A program made the translations under genes and the position numbers. This document shows, one piece after another, positions 16,369 through 26,050 of a DNA stretch of 37,557 nt. Source of the DNA: Betaproteobacteria bacterium (GTDB taxonomy: Bacteria > Pseudomonadota > Gammaproteobacteria > Burkholderiales > SG8-39); the NCBI GenBank assembly GCA_016210745.1, contig JACQTO010000206.1:1-37557 (forward strand), read 5' to 3'. The notes beneath the pieces were generated by a model. The model saw only the letters and a program-made list of their open reading frames with translations. It was not told the origin of the DNA and made no database searches. Every line of letters begins with the position of its first letter. Position 1 is the stretch's first letter.

Positions 16369-17436
16369 ATGCCGCTCGCGAACTCGGATATCCGCACCTT
16401 CTGGTGGCTCGCATTCGCCGCGCTGCTGCTCGCGCTGCTGTATGCGCTGTCGCCGGTGCTGATGCCCTTTTTTCTCGCCGCAATTCTCGGCTACATTTGT
16501 CAGCCCCTGGTGCTATGGCTGGGCCGGCACCGCGTGCCGCGCGTCGTTGCCGTCCTCGTCGTGATGCTGCTCGAGTTCGTGCTGCTCGCCCTGGTTGTGC
16601 TTACGGTCCTGCCGCTGTTCATCAAGGAGATCTCTCTGCTGATGCAGCAATTGCCGGGTTTCCTCGACTGGTTGAACCGCACCCTGGCCCCGTGGCTCCT
16701 CGCGCATGCCGGCGTCGCGGTCAGCTTCGATGCGGAAAGTCTGAAAGAGATCCTCAACCGCAGCATCCAGGGCAGCGAAGGCCTGGGGATGAGGCTGCTC
16801 AACTCGCTGCGCATCGGCGGCCTGGGTCTGGTGGGTCTGATAGCGAACCTGGTGCTGGTGCCGGTCGTTCAGTTCTTTCTCATGCGCGACTGGGAGCTGA
16901 TTCTGGAGCGTGCGGCCCGGCTGGTGCCGCGCCGCTGGCACGAACAGACGGCGCAGTTCGTCAAGGAAGCCGACGATGCGCTGGGCCAGTACCTGCACGG
17001 GCAGGTGCTGGTAATCCTGGTCATGAGCGTTTTCTACACCGTCGGACTGTGGCTCACCGGACTCACGTTCTTCCTGCCTATCGGCCTGATCACAGGCGTA
17101 TTGGTGTTCGTCCCTTATGTCGGCGCCGCCACCGGATTCGTCCTGGGCTCGCTCGCCGCCCTCATGCAGTTCCAGAGTTGGAACGGGGTGATCTGGGTAT
17201 GGATCGTGTTCGGGCTGGGCCAGGCGCTCGAAGGCAATCTGATCACGCCGAAACTCGTCGGCGAGCGCATCGGCCTGCACCCGATTGCCGTCATCTTCGC
17301 GCTGCTGGCGTTCGGACAGTTGTTCGGCTTGGTCGGGCTGCTGCTCGCGCTGCCTGCGAGCGCGGTGCTGCTGGTGGCCTTGCGCAAGCTGCGCGCCGCC
17401 TACGTCACCAGCAGCCTCTATTCCGACCCCAAATGA
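16369..17436 (+). CDS. AI-2E family transporter (PerM/YhhT-like permease)
   Basis: 355 residues from ATG 16369. An upstream TTG at 16312 would add 19 residues but lacks support and would run into the purM promoter region. It has the family layout: two N-terminal TM helices, a soluble region with PGFLDWLNRTLAPW and a long amphipathic part (residues ~90-190), then a block of TM helices with VVQFFLMRDWE, LGQYLHGQVLVILVMSVFYTVGL, FVPYVGAATGF and LEGNLITPKLVGERIGLHPI. Substrates vary across the family (AI-2, Na+/H+ exchange), so none is assigned. Its stop overlaps the ATG of hda in ATGATG, a conserved betaproteobacterial arrangement. Confidence 0.9.
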   Translation: MPLANSDIRTFWWLAFAALLLALLYALSPVLMPFFLAAILGYICQPLVLWLGRHRVPRVVAVLVVMLLEFVLLALVVLTVLPLFIKEISLLMQQLPGFLDWLNRTLAPWLLAHAGVAVSFDAESLKEILNRSIQGSEGLGMRLLNSLRIGGLGLVGLIANLVLVPVVQFFLMRDWELILERAARLVPRRWHEQTAQFVKEADDALGQYLHGQVLVILVMSVFYTVGLWLTGLTFFLPIGLITGVLVFVPYVGAATGFVLGSLAALMQFQSWNGVIWVWIVFGLGQALEGNLITPKLVGERIGLHPIAVIFALLAFGQLFGLVGLLLALPASAVLLVALRKLRAAYVTSSLYSDPK

Positions 17437-18122
17437 TGCGGCAGTTGCTGCTTTCGCTCGCGCCGCCGCCGGCGCCAACGCTCGGGAACTTCTATTGCGG
17501 GCCCAATGCCGCCGCGCTCGCGGCAATCGACCAGGCGCTCTCCGGCGGCGAGCGCTTCGTTTGCCTTTGGGGCGACGCAGGAAGCGGCAAGACGCACCTG
17601 CTGCGGGCCTTTGTCCTCGAAGCGCGCTCGCGCGGCCTGGTCTCGCGCTATATTCCCGCGCCGCACGTCGGCCTCGCGGCGGCCCATGCCGAGGAGGCCC
17701 TTGCCGTCGACGATGTCGAGGCCCTCGACGAGGAGGGCCAGCTCGCATTGTTCGACCTCTACAATGCCGTCCGATCCGACCGCGGCCGCCTGCTCGCTGC
17801 GGCCTCCCGCCCGCCGGCGGAGCTCTCGCTGCGCGAAGATCTGCGCTCCCGGCTCGGCTCCGGAATCGTATTGCGCGTGCTCGCGTTGGAGGACGCCGAA
17901 AAATCCGCGGCGCTCAACCGGTATGCGGCGCAGCGCGGTCTAAAGCTCGCGCCTGAGATCGCGTCCTATCTGCTCACGCACTGCAGCCGCGATATGGGAA
18001 CCCAGGTCGCGGTGCTTGATGCCCTCGACCGCTACTCGCTGGAACATAAACGGCCAATTACTTTGCCCCTGATGCGCGAAGCGCTTCAATCGTTGGATCT
18101 GCTCGGGCGTAGGTTGGGCTGA
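17433..18122 (+). CDS. hda: DnaA regulatory inactivator Hda
   Basis: 229 residues. Hda with the DNA-loaded sliding clamp stimulates ATP hydrolysis by DnaA and so limits re-initiation of replication. The extreme N-terminus MMRQLLLSLAPP contains a clamp-binding motif (QLLLSL, compare QLSLPL in E. coli). Then follow FYCGPNAAAL, a Walker A GDAGSGKTH, a Walker B LAVDDVEAL, FDLYNAVR and RLLAAASRPPAEL, all matching Hda/DnaA AAA+ domains. The start ATG at 17433 overlaps the preceding stop by 4 bp; ATG 17436 is equally possible. The stop codon is inside a hairpin (18112-18135), and the structured repeat begins immediately after. Confidence 0.94.
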   Translation: MMRQLLLSLAPPPAPTLGNFYCGPNAAALAAIDQALSGGERFVCLWGDAGSGKTHLLRAFVLEARSRGLVSRYIPAPHVGLAAAHAEEALAVDDVEALDEEGQLALFDLYNAVRSDRGRLLAAASRPPAELSLREDLRSRLGSGIVLRVLALEDAEKSAALNRYAAQRGLKLAPEIASYLLTHCSRDMGTQVAVLDALDRYSLEHKRPITLPLMREALQSLDLLGRRLG

Positions 18123-18135
18123 GGGAAGCCCAACC
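18112..18135 (+). terminator. Hairpin spanning the hda stop codon
   Basis: A perfect 9-bp stem GGTTGGGCT / AGCCCAACC with a 6-nt loop. The TGA of hda (18120-18122) lies at the stem-loop border. It is followed by an AT-rich stretch rather than a clean U-tract. It could be a terminator or a 3'-end stabiliser, or the left border of the adjacent repeat. Confidence 0.4.
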
Positions 18136-18366
18136 AAATATGTTTGAAATTTCGCTTCCAGCGATGTTGCGCGGACGAAAAGCCGTCCGCGCGGATCGCC
18201 GATTGCGCACGGATGAAAAAGCCATCCGTGCGCCATCGGCGATCTCATATGAAAATGCCAGGCCGTCCGTGCCCTTATCCGTAACCGGGGTTTCAGTACG
18301 GATGCTTTTTATCCGTACTGAAACCCCGGTTGGCGCGCGCAGCGCGCAAGGCCGCGGTCGGCTGAC
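18126..18366 (+). repeat. Multi-hairpin structured repeat, copy A
   Basis: About 240 bp, matched in inverted orientation at 25800-26050 with only about a dozen differences over the central ~195 bp. Stem-loops in order are: 18169-18192 (8-bp stem, loop GAAAAGCC), 18194-18244 (21-position stem with one mismatch, loop GAAAAAGCC-like), 18283-18331 (21-bp perfect stem, 7-nt loop), a small GCGCGC hairpin at 18333-18347, and a CGGTC/GACCG hairpin near 18355. The open frame through it is explained by palindromic GC-rich sequence. No transposase is nearby. The remainder to 18445 shows only the HAD gene's ribosome-binding site. Confidence 0.85.
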
Positions 18367-18445
18367 TGACCGTCGATTTCACAGCAGACCTCAGCCCAAA
18401 GCGCTAGTAATCGGCACCTTGTGCCCATAACGGAGGATTCCCAAT

Positions 18446-19108
18446 TTGGAACTCGTGCTATTTGACCTCGACAACACCCTGCTCTCGGGCGACAGCGACT
18501 TCGAGTGGGGGCAATTCCTCATCGATCAGGGCGTACTCGACCGGCATTTCTATGAAAGCGAGAATCTGCGCTTCTACGAGGACTACAAGGCCGGACGGCT
18601 GGACATACACGAGTTCCTCGGCTTCGCACTGGCGCCCTTGGCGCGATTCCCGCGAGAGCAGCTCGTGCTCTGGCACACGCAGTTCATGGAACGCAAGATC
18701 CGGCCGATCATCCGTGCGCGAGGCCGCGAGCGCCTGGCACATCACCTCGGGCAGGGCAGCTTGTGCGCGATCATCACCTCGACCAATTCGTTCGTCACGG
18801 CACCGATCGCGCGCGAACTTGGCGTTGCACACCTGATCGCCACCGAGCCGGAAATCAAGGACGGCCGCTACACCGGAAGGCCCGAGGGCATGCCGTGCTT
18901 TCGCGAAGGAAAAATCGCCTGCCTCGAGCGCTGGTTGCACGCGCAGGGCAAACACTGGGGCGCATTCTCCGCCAGTTGGTTCTATAGCGATTCCCGCAAC
19001 GATATTCCGCTGCTGGAAAAAGTCACCCACCCGGTGGCGGTCGACCCCGACGATACGCTAAAGCAGATGGCGCTCGAGCGTGGCTGGGAAGTCATAAGCT
19101 TCGCATGA
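18446..19108 (+). CDS. HAD-IB family phosphatase (SerB-like)
   Basis: 220 residues starting with TTG at 18446, supported by CGGAGGA 8 bp upstream. HAD motif I is FDLDNTLLSGDSD with nucleophile D7 and D9; motif II is in AIITSTNSF; motif III lysine is in CFREGKIACLERW; motif IV is YSDSRNDIPLLE. The cap resembles phosphoserine phosphatase-type HAD-IB enzymes. Members at this locus (after hda, before pcnB) are conserved in betaproteobacteria, but the substrate is uncertain; histidinol-phosphate or phosphoserine are possibilities I cannot separate. Its TGA overlaps the ATG of the FecCD permease (ATGA). Confidence 0.88.
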   Translation: MELVLFDLDNTLLSGDSDFEWGQFLIDQGVLDRHFYESENLRFYEDYKAGRLDIHEFLGFALAPLARFPREQLVLWHTQFMERKIRPIIRARGRERLAHHLGQGSLCAIITSTNSFVTAPIARELGVAHLIATEPEIKDGRYTGRPEGMPCFREGKIACLERWLHAQGKHWGAFSASWFYSDSRNDIPLLEKVTHPVAVDPDDTLKQMALERGWEVISFA

Positions 19109-20064
19109 AGCCGTCGGCCTGGGTGATCTTGCTCTCCGTGCCGGTAAGCCTCCTGTGGGCGATTTGGCACGGAAGCGTGGACATTCCAGCGCAGGACCTG
19201 CTCTTGACCCTGGGCGGTGGCGGCGACGAAATCACGCGCGAGATCGTCTGGGGTCTGCGAGCGCCGCGGGCGCTTGCAGCCTTCGCCTGCGGCGCGCTGC
19301 TTGCGCTCGCCGGAGCACTGCTTCAGGTGCTGCTGCGCAACCCGCTCGCAGATCCTTTCATCCTCGGGGTCTCCGGAGGCGCCTCCGCCGGAGCACTCGG
19401 CGCGATGATGCTGGGCGCGGCTGCCGCGCTGCAACACCTGTCTGCGCTCGCGGGCGCATCCGTAGCGGCGGCCGCCATATTCGCGTTTTCCCTGCGCCCG
19501 TCGGGGTGGAACGCCTACCGCGTCATCCTCGCCGGCACGGCGTTATCGGCAGGCTTCGGGGCGATCGTCAGTTTGCTGCTCACGCTCGCGCCAGCCGCGC
19601 AGGTTCAGGGCATGCTGTTCTGGCTGCTCGGGGATCTTTCCGGCGCAGGCGATCCGCTGGCGGCGTGGCTGGTGCTCGCGGTCGTGGCAACCGCCGTACA
19701 GACCGGCGCCCGGCAGCTGGACATCCTCACGCTCGGTGAAGACAAGGCGCGCTCGCTCGGGGTCGCGGTGACAGCGCTGCAGAGCCTGGTGTTCGCGGCC
19801 GCTGCGGCCGCAACGATGGCCGCGGTGCTGCTGGGCGGCTCACTCGGGTTCGTGGGCCTGGTAGTCCCCCACCTGCTGCGCCTGATCGGTTATTACGGCC
19901 ACCGCGCGCTTCTGCCGCTCTCGGTTGCGCTCGGGGGCAGCTTTCTGGCTGCGGCCGACGCGCTGGCACGCTCGGTGGCAGCCCCGGTCGAGATACCGGT
20001 GGGCGTAGTCACCGCGCTCATCGGCGTGCCGACCCTGCTCTACCTCCTGATGAGGACACGCTGA
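19105..20064 (+). CDS. FecCD/BtuC-type ABC transporter permease
   Basis: 319 residues, ~nine to ten TM helices, family of B12, haem and siderophore importers. Signature segments are RAPRALAAFACGALLALAGALLQVLLRNPLADPFILGVSGGASAGAL, the helix GTALSAGFGAIVSLLL, WLLGDLSGAG, and GFVGLVVPHLLRLIGYYGHRALLP, which includes the coupling-helix region that meets the ATPase. ATG 19105 overlaps the HAD stop, and its TGA overlaps the ATPase ATG. No periplasmic binding protein gene is in the window, and no cobalamin riboswitch was recognised upstream. Cobalamin is the likeliest cargo by sequence style, but haem or ferric siderophore cannot be excluded. Confidence 0.9.
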   Translation: MKPSAWVILLSVPVSLLWAIWHGSVDIPAQDLLLTLGGGGDEITREIVWGLRAPRALAAFACGALLALAGALLQVLLRNPLADPFILGVSGGASAGALGAMMLGAAAALQHLSALAGASVAAAAIFAFSLRPSGWNAYRVILAGTALSAGFGAIVSLLLTLAPAAQVQGMLFWLLGDLSGAGDPLAAWLVLAVVATAVQTGARQLDILTLGEDKARSLGVAVTALQSLVFAAAAAATMAAVLLGGSLGFVGLVVPHLLRLIGYYGHRALLPLSVALGGSFLAAADALARSVAAPVEIPVGVVTALIGVPTLLYLLMRTR

Positions 20065-20822
20065 TGCTCTGCGCGAGCGAACTCTCGATCGAGGTCGCGG
20101 GGCGCACCCTGGTCCAAGGACTCGCGCTCGAGCTGAAGCGCGGCCAGTGCTGGGCCCTGCTCGGAAGAAACGGAACCGGCAAGACCAGCCTCCTGTTTGC
20201 CCTTGCGGGGCTGCGCCGTCCGCGGCGGGGAACCATCCTGCTCGACGGCCGGCCGCTTCAAGACACACCGCGCCGCGAGCTTGCGTTGCGGCTGGGAATC
20301 CTCTTGCAGGACGAGCCGGCGGATTTCTGGGGCAGCACGCTGGAGTACGTGCTGCTCGGACGCTTTCCGCGCAGCCGCACCGCGTTTGCGCCCGACACCG
20401 ACCCGCGCGAGCAGGCCCAAGGGGTACTGGTGGAACTGGACCTCGCCGAACACCTCACGCAACCCTACCGCACGCTCTCGGGCGGGGAGCGCCAACGGGC
20501 GCGCATCGCGCAGCTGCTGCTGCAGGATCCCGATTGCCTGCTGCTCGACGAGCCCCTGCAGAATCTGGACCTGCGCCATCAGCTCACGGTGATGCACGCG
20601 CTCGGCGCGAGAGCACGCGCGGGGCGGGCGGTCATGATGGCCCTGCACGAGCCGACGGCGGCGGCCCGCTTCTGCGATTGCGCGCTATTGCTGTATCATG
20701 CCGGGCGCATCCATCAGGGACCTACCAACGAGTTGCTGACGCAGGAAAATCTCGAATCCCTTTACCAGTGCCGGCTCGAAGCGGTCAGCGGGTCCGGCAT
20801 CCACACCTTTATCCCCCGTTGA
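20064..20822 (+). CDS. ABC transporter ATPase, BtuD/FecE type
   Basis: 252 residues with a complete nucleotide-binding domain: Walker A GRNGTGKTS (~residues 34-42), Q-loop LLQDEP, signature LSGGERQRAR, Walker B CLLLDEPLQNLD, and switch histidine in MMALHEP. It is the energy-supplying partner of the FecCD permease encoded just upstream with a 1-bp ATG/TGA overlap. The C-terminal end YQCRLEAVSGSGIHTFIP resembles BtuD/HmuV-type proteins. The pair sits between genes that are adjacent in most betaproteobacteria (HAD hydrolase and pcnB), suggesting insertion of the transporter pair into an otherwise conserved operon. Confidence 0.9.
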   Translation: MLCASELSIEVAGRTLVQGLALELKRGQCWALLGRNGTGKTSLLFALAGLRRPRRGTILLDGRPLQDTPRRELALRLGILLQDEPADFWGSTLEYVLLGRFPRSRTAFAPDTDPREQAQGVLVELDLAEHLTQPYRTLSGGERQRARIAQLLLQDPDCLLLDEPLQNLDLRHQLTVMHALGARARAGRAVMMALHEPTAAARFCDCALLLYHAGRIHQGPTNELLTQENLESLYQCRLEAVSGSGIHTFIPR

Positions 20823-22267
20823 TCAGGAAGTTCATCCGCCGCGTTTTTGGCCTCGGCATTGGTTCCAAGCCGGACGTTGTCCCGCGCGAAAAGCACGGCG
20901 TCAGTCGCGAGGCGATCTTCTATGGCGCTCGCAAGGTGTGCGAAGTGCTTCAGCAGGAGGGCTACCAGGCCTTCGTGGTCGGCGGCGCAGTGCGGGACCT
21001 CCTGCTCGGGCTGCAGCCCAAGGATTTCGACGTCGCCACCGACGCGCTGCCCGAGGATGTGCACCGGTTTTTCCGGCGCTCGCGCCTGATCGGCCGGCGC
21101 TTCACCATCGTGCACGTGATGTTCGGCAGCGACACCGTGGAGGTCTCGACCTTTCGGTCCGGCAGCGCGCCGGTGGTAGAGGATGACGCGCGCGAAGCGA
21201 TCGAGGAAGCTCCGATCGCCGACGATCCCGAGCACGCGGGTCGATCCCGCGGCAGGCTGCGCAAGGGACTCAACCAGCGCGGCCGCGAGGTGGACGAGCA
21301 CGGACGGGTAACCAGGGACAACGTCTACGGCAACCGCGAGCAGGATGCGGCACGCCGCGATTTCACCGTCAACGCGCTCTACTTCGATCCCACGAGCGAA
21401 ACCATCCTCGATTTTCACAAAGGCCTTCGCGATCTGAAGAAGCGCTCGGTGCGCATTATCGGCGACGCGCGCCTGCGCTTCCGCGAGGACCCCGTGCGCA
21501 TGCTGCGCGCGGTGCGCTTCGCCGCCAAACTCGGCTTCACCCTCGATGAGCGCACCCGCGCGCCCATGCGCGAGCTGGCAAAGCTGGTGGAAAACGTTCC
21601 GCCCGCTCGCGTCTTCGACGAGATGCAGAAGCTGCTGCTCTCGGGCCACGCGCTCGCCTGCGTGCACCGGCTTCGCATCGAGGGTTTGCACCATGGCTTG
21701 CTGCCTCTCCTGGACGTAATTCTGGAGCAGCCGCTCGGGGAGCGCTTCGTCAATCTCGCCCTCGAGCAGACCGACGAGCGCGTGCGGGCCGGCAAACCCG
21801 TATCGCCCGCCTTCCTGTTCGCCGCCCTGCTTTGGCACGAAGTGCTCGCAGCCTCGCGCAATGCCGAAAAGAAGGGCATGAAACCCATTGCGGCACTGCA
21901 TCAGGCGATGGATGCGGTGCTCGATATCCAGACCGAAAAGCTTGCCATCCCGCGCCGCTTCACCGCCATGAGCAAGGAAATCTGGTTGATGCAGCCGCGC
22001 TTCGAGCATAGAAGCGGCAAACGCCCGTTCTCGCTCCTGGCGCACGAGCGATTCCGCGCGGCCTTCGATTTCCTCGTCCTGCGCGCAGCGAGCGGCGAGA
22101 CGCCGCAAGAGCTCGCGGATTGGTGGGAGAAATTCCAGCGCGCCGGCCCGGAAGCACGCACCGCCATGCTGGCACCCGCGGCACCGGCCGAGGGCACGGC
22201 GCGCCGGCGCCGACGCCGGCGGCGCGCCGGCGGTGCAACGCCCGCGGCCGACGGATCTCCCGCTTGA
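20819..22267 (+). CDS. pcnB: Poly(A) polymerase I
   Basis: About 482 residues. It adds 3' poly(A) tails that promote RNA decay. The start is taken as the TTG at 20819, in a TTGA overlap with the ATPase stop, because it yields the expected N-terminus IRKFIRRVFG; the frame upstream lies inside the ATPase gene. The nucleotidyltransferase signature is VVGGAVRDLLLG followed by PKDFDVATDA, with catalytic D69 and D71. RRDFTVNALYFDP and the RNA-binding segment EDPVRMLRAVRFAAKLGF follow. The tail is very arginine-rich (a run of about nine arginines near the end), as in PcnB proteins. Next is folK, 1 bp away. Confidence 0.94.
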   Translation: MIRKFIRRVFGLGIGSKPDVVPREKHGVSREAIFYGARKVCEVLQQEGYQAFVVGGAVRDLLLGLQPKDFDVATDALPEDVHRFFRRSRLIGRRFTIVHVMFGSDTVEVSTFRSGSAPVVEDDAREAIEEAPIADDPEHAGRSRGRLRKGLNQRGREVDEHGRVTRDNVYGNREQDAARRDFTVNALYFDPTSETILDFHKGLRDLKKRSVRIIGDARLRFREDPVRMLRAVRFAAKLGFTLDERTRAPMRELAKLVENVPPARVFDEMQKLLLSGHALACVHRLRIEGLHHGLLPLLDVILEQPLGERFVNLALEQTDERVRAGKPVSPAFLFAALLWHEVLAASRNAEKKGMKPIAALHQAMDAVLDIQTEKLAIPRRFTAMSKEIWLMQPRFEHRSGKRPFSLLAHERFRAAFDFLVLRAASGETPQELADWWEKFQRAGPEARTAMLAPAAPAEGTARRRRRRRRAGGATPAADGSPA

Positions 22268-22268
22268 C

Positions 22269-22748
22269 ATGACGGCAGTGTTCATCGGCCTGGGCGCGAA
22301 TCTGGGCGAGCCCGGTGAACAGCTCAGGTCCGCGATCAAAGCGCTCGGACGCGCTGCGGATTCGCGAGTGCTTGCGGTTTCGTCTTTCTACGCCAGCGCC
22401 CCGCTGGAATTTGCTTCCCAGCCCGATTTCGTGAACGCCGTGGCAAAGCTCGATACCGTGCTTGCGCCGCACGCACTGCTCGAGACATTGCTCGCGATCG
22501 AGCGTGCTTTCGGACGCCGCCGCAGTTTCCACGGCGCGCCGCGCACGCTCGACCTCGACTTGCTGCTCTATGGCGAGCAGGTAATAGCCGAGCCCGATCT
22601 GCAAGTGCCTCATCCGCGCATGCATGAGCGCGCCTTCGTCCTTGCGCCGCTTGCGGAGATCGCCCCCGAGTGCGTCATCCCGGGCAGAGGTGCCGTCGGC
22701 GAATTGCTCGCGGCCTGCGCCGGCCAGAGAGTCAGGAGACTGGAATGA
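22269..22748 (+). CDS. folK: 2-amino-4-hydroxy-6-hydroxymethyldihydropteridine pyrophosphokinase
   Basis: 159 residues, the usual HPPK length. It transfers pyrophosphate from ATP to 6-hydroxymethyl-dihydropterin in folate synthesis. The N-terminus FIGLGANLGEPGEQL has the typical GxNLG motif. The signature RRRSFHGAPRTLDLDLLLYG contains the two Mg-binding aspartates, and VPHPRMHERAFVLAPLAEIAP is the conserved C-terminal block. The start ATG at 22269 follows the pcnB stop by 1 bp; upstream in-frame starts lie within pcnB. The stop overlaps the DUF486 gene ATG (ATGA). The pcnB-folK order is widespread in proteobacteria. Confidence 0.96.
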   Translation: MTAVFIGLGANLGEPGEQLRSAIKALGRAADSRVLAVSSFYASAPLEFASQPDFVNAVAKLDTVLAPHALLETLLAIERAFGRRRSFHGAPRTLDLDLLLYGEQVIAEPDLQVPHPRMHERAFVLAPLAEIAPECVIPGRGAVGELLAACAGQRVRRLE

Positions 22749-23104
22749 CGCTGGCGCTGAGCATGCCACCTATTCTGCAGACCACCATCCTGCTCACGCT
22801 CTCGAACGTTTTCATGACTTTCGCCTGGTACGCGCACCTGCGCGACCTGGCGCATAGACCATGGTGGATCGCGGCGCTGGTTTCCTGGGGCATCGCTTTG
22901 TTCGAATATCTTCTGCAAGTTCCGGCCAACCGCATCGGCTTCGGCGACATGATGCTGCCGCAGCTGAAGATCCTGCAGGAAGCGATTACGCTGGCCGTGT
23001 TCGTGCCGTTCGCGGTGTTCTACATGGACCAGCCGATGAAGCTCGACTACCTGTGGGCCGCCTTGTGTATCATGGGCGCCGTTTATTTCATCTTCCGCGG
23101 CTGA
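22745..23104 (+). CDS. DMT-superfamily membrane protein DUF486
   Basis: 119 residues with four TM helices, matching the small DUF486 family. Characteristic are TLSNVFMTFAWYAHLR in helix 1, WGIALFEYLLQVPANRIGF, QLKILQEAITLAVFVPFAVFYM and DYLWAALCIMGAVYFIF at the end. The family is conserved and related to drug/metabolite transporters, but has no established substrate. ATG 22745 overlaps the folK stop with an upstream CAGGAGA. It ends 12 bp before the kinase gene. It is probably part of the same transcript; whether it relates to folate or nucleotide metabolism is unknown. Confidence 0.9.
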   Translation: MTLALSMPPILQTTILLTLSNVFMTFAWYAHLRDLAHRPWWIAALVSWGIALFEYLLQVPANRIGFGDMMLPQLKILQEAITLAVFVPFAVFYMDQPMKLDYLWAALCIMGAVYFIFRG

Positions 23105-23116
23105 AGTCGGTCCGTC

Positions 23117-23758
23117 GTGGTGCTCAGCAAATACCGCCACATCGTCGTCGAAGGCCCCATCGGTGCGGGCAAGACCAGTCTCGCGCGCCTGCTCGCCGGA
23201 CGGCTCGGCTCCGGACTGATACTCGAACGCCCGGAGCAGAACCCGTTCCTGCCGCGTTTCTACCAGGACATGTCGCGCTACGCCCTGCCGACGCAGCTTT
23301 TTTTTCTGTTCCAACGCATTGCGCAAGTGCGCGAATTGGCGCAACCGGACTTGTTCCGAGGCTCCATGGTGAGCGATTTCCTGCTCGAAAAAGATCCTTT
23401 GTTCGCGCGCTTGACCCTGAGCTCGGAAGAACTGCACCTCTACCAGCAGATATTCGACGCCTTGAAACCGCAGGTGCCGCAGCCCGATCTGGTGATATAC
23501 ATCCAGGCGCAGCCGAGTACACTGTACGAGCGCGTGAGGCGGCGCGGCGTTGATTACGAGAGGCTGATCAGCCAGGAGTATCTCGCGCTTCTCGCCGACA
23601 GCTACAGCCGCTTCTTCTACCACTACTCCGGGAGCCCGGTGCTGATCGTGAATTCCGAACATCTCAATTTCGTCAAGGACCAGCCGGCCCTCGATCTTCT
23701 GATCGAGCGCGTCGCCGGCATGCGCGGCAGTCGCGAATTCTTCAACTTTGGGGACTGA
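23117..23758 (+). CDS. Deoxynucleoside kinase family protein
   Basis: 213 residues from GTG 23117. The P-loop is GPIGAGKTS (residues 13-21), preceded by HIVVEG. The DxR-like region is [17 protein letters not shown], and the lid-type segment is [32 protein letters not shown]. These match the deoxyadenosine/deoxyguanosine kinase (dNK) family commonly found between folK and panB in betaproteobacteria. It would phosphorylate salvaged deoxynucleosides with ATP; exact base preference cannot be told. It ends 1 bp before panB. The fixed position beside panBC suggests operon co-regulation rather than a shared pathway. Confidence 0.9.
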   Translation: MVLSKYRHIVVEGPIGAGKTSLARLLAGRLGSGLILERPEQNPFLPRFYQDMSRYALPTQLFFLFQRIAQVRELAQPDLFRGSMVSDFLLEKDPLFARLTLSSEELHLYQQIFDALKPQVPQPDLVIYIQAQPSTLYERVRRRGVDYERLISQEYLALLADSYSRFFYHYSGSPVLIVNSEHLNFVKDQPALDLLIERVAGMRGSREFFNFGD

Positions 23759-23759
23759 C

Positions 23760-25390
<1,631 letters not shown>

Positions 25391-25404
25391 GAGGTAGATG
25401 AGCA

Positions 25405-25785
25405 ATGCAGCGCACCATGCTGAAGTCGAAGATTCATCGCGTAACCGTGACGCACTCGGAACTCGGCTACGAGGGATCTTGTGCCATCGACGAAGACCTG
25501 CTCGAAGCCGCGGACATCCGCGAGTACCAGCAGATCGATATTTACAACGTCTCCAATGGCGAGCGCTTTACCACCTACGCCATTCGTGCCGAGCGCGCCT
25601 CGGCCGTCATCTCGGTAAATGGCGCTGCGGCGCGTAAAGCCGCGCCCGGCGACATATTGATCATCGCCGCGTACGCGACCTACGACGAGGCGGAGCTGCA
25701 GGCGTTCAAACCCGACCTCGTTTACGTCGACGCCCGCAACAGCATCAAGCGCAAACGCAGCAGCGTTCCCGTCCAGGCAGCCTAG
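25405..25785 (+). CDS. panD: Aspartate 1-decarboxylase
   Basis: 126 residues. It makes beta-alanine from aspartate for pantothenate synthesis and is a pyruvoyl enzyme matured by self-cleavage. The cleavage site G24-S25 is seen in [14 protein letters not shown], at the exact position expected when the protein starts with MQRTML. Other blocks are [19 protein letters not shown] [20 protein letters not shown] and [28 protein letters not shown] lies 12 bp upstream; a nearer ATG at 25398 is out of frame. The C-terminal tail is basic (SIKRKRSS). The structured repeat copy B begins ~15 bp after the stop and may act as the operon's transcript end. Confidence 0.96.
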   Translation: MQRTMLKSKIHRVTVTHSELGYEGSCAIDEDLLEAADIREYQQIDIYNVSNGERFTTYAIRAERASAVISVNGAAARKAAPGDILIIAAYATYDEAELQAFKPDLVYVDARNSIKRKRSSVPVQAA

Positions 25786-25799
25786 CAGCCAGCGCGGGA

Positions 25800-26050
25800 C
25801 CGCGGCGCTCGGTTAGCCGACCGCGGTCTTGCGCGCTGCGCGCGCCAACCGGGGTTTCAGTACGGATATAAAGCATCCGTACTGAAACCCCGGTTACCGA
25901 TAACGGCACGGACGGCCTGGCATTTTCATAGGAGATCGTCGCTTGCGTACGGATGGCTTTTTCATCCGTGCGCAAGCGACGATCCGCGCGGACGGCTTTT
26001 CGTCCGCGCAACAACGCTGCAAGCAAAATTGCAAATATATTTGGTAAGGC
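25800..26050 (-). repeat. Multi-hairpin structured repeat, copy B (inverted)
   Basis: The reverse complement matches copy A (18126-18366). Stem-loops on the plus-strand coordinates are 25986-26009, 25934-25984 and 25847-25895, with a distal GACCGCGG/CCGCGGTC stem near 25800-25830. The middle stem is the same length as in copy A (51 nt) and differs by paired changes that keep base pairing. In its own orientation it starts right after the stop of the small minus-strand gene (26051), as copy A starts right after hda. It fills the whole gap between panD and that gene. Confidence 0.85.

Noticed and set aside
18140..18430. Open frame through repeat copy A, with a similar frame through copy B (25745-26026, minus)
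   Set aside because: The peptides resemble each other only because the DNA is repeated. The substitutions follow stem pairing rather than codon position, and no ribosome-binding site is present.
25398..25637. ATG frame starting 7 bp before panD with better Shine-Dalgarno spacing
   Set aside because: The frame overlaps panD in a different register and has no family features; panD with its G24-S25 cleavage site is unambiguous.
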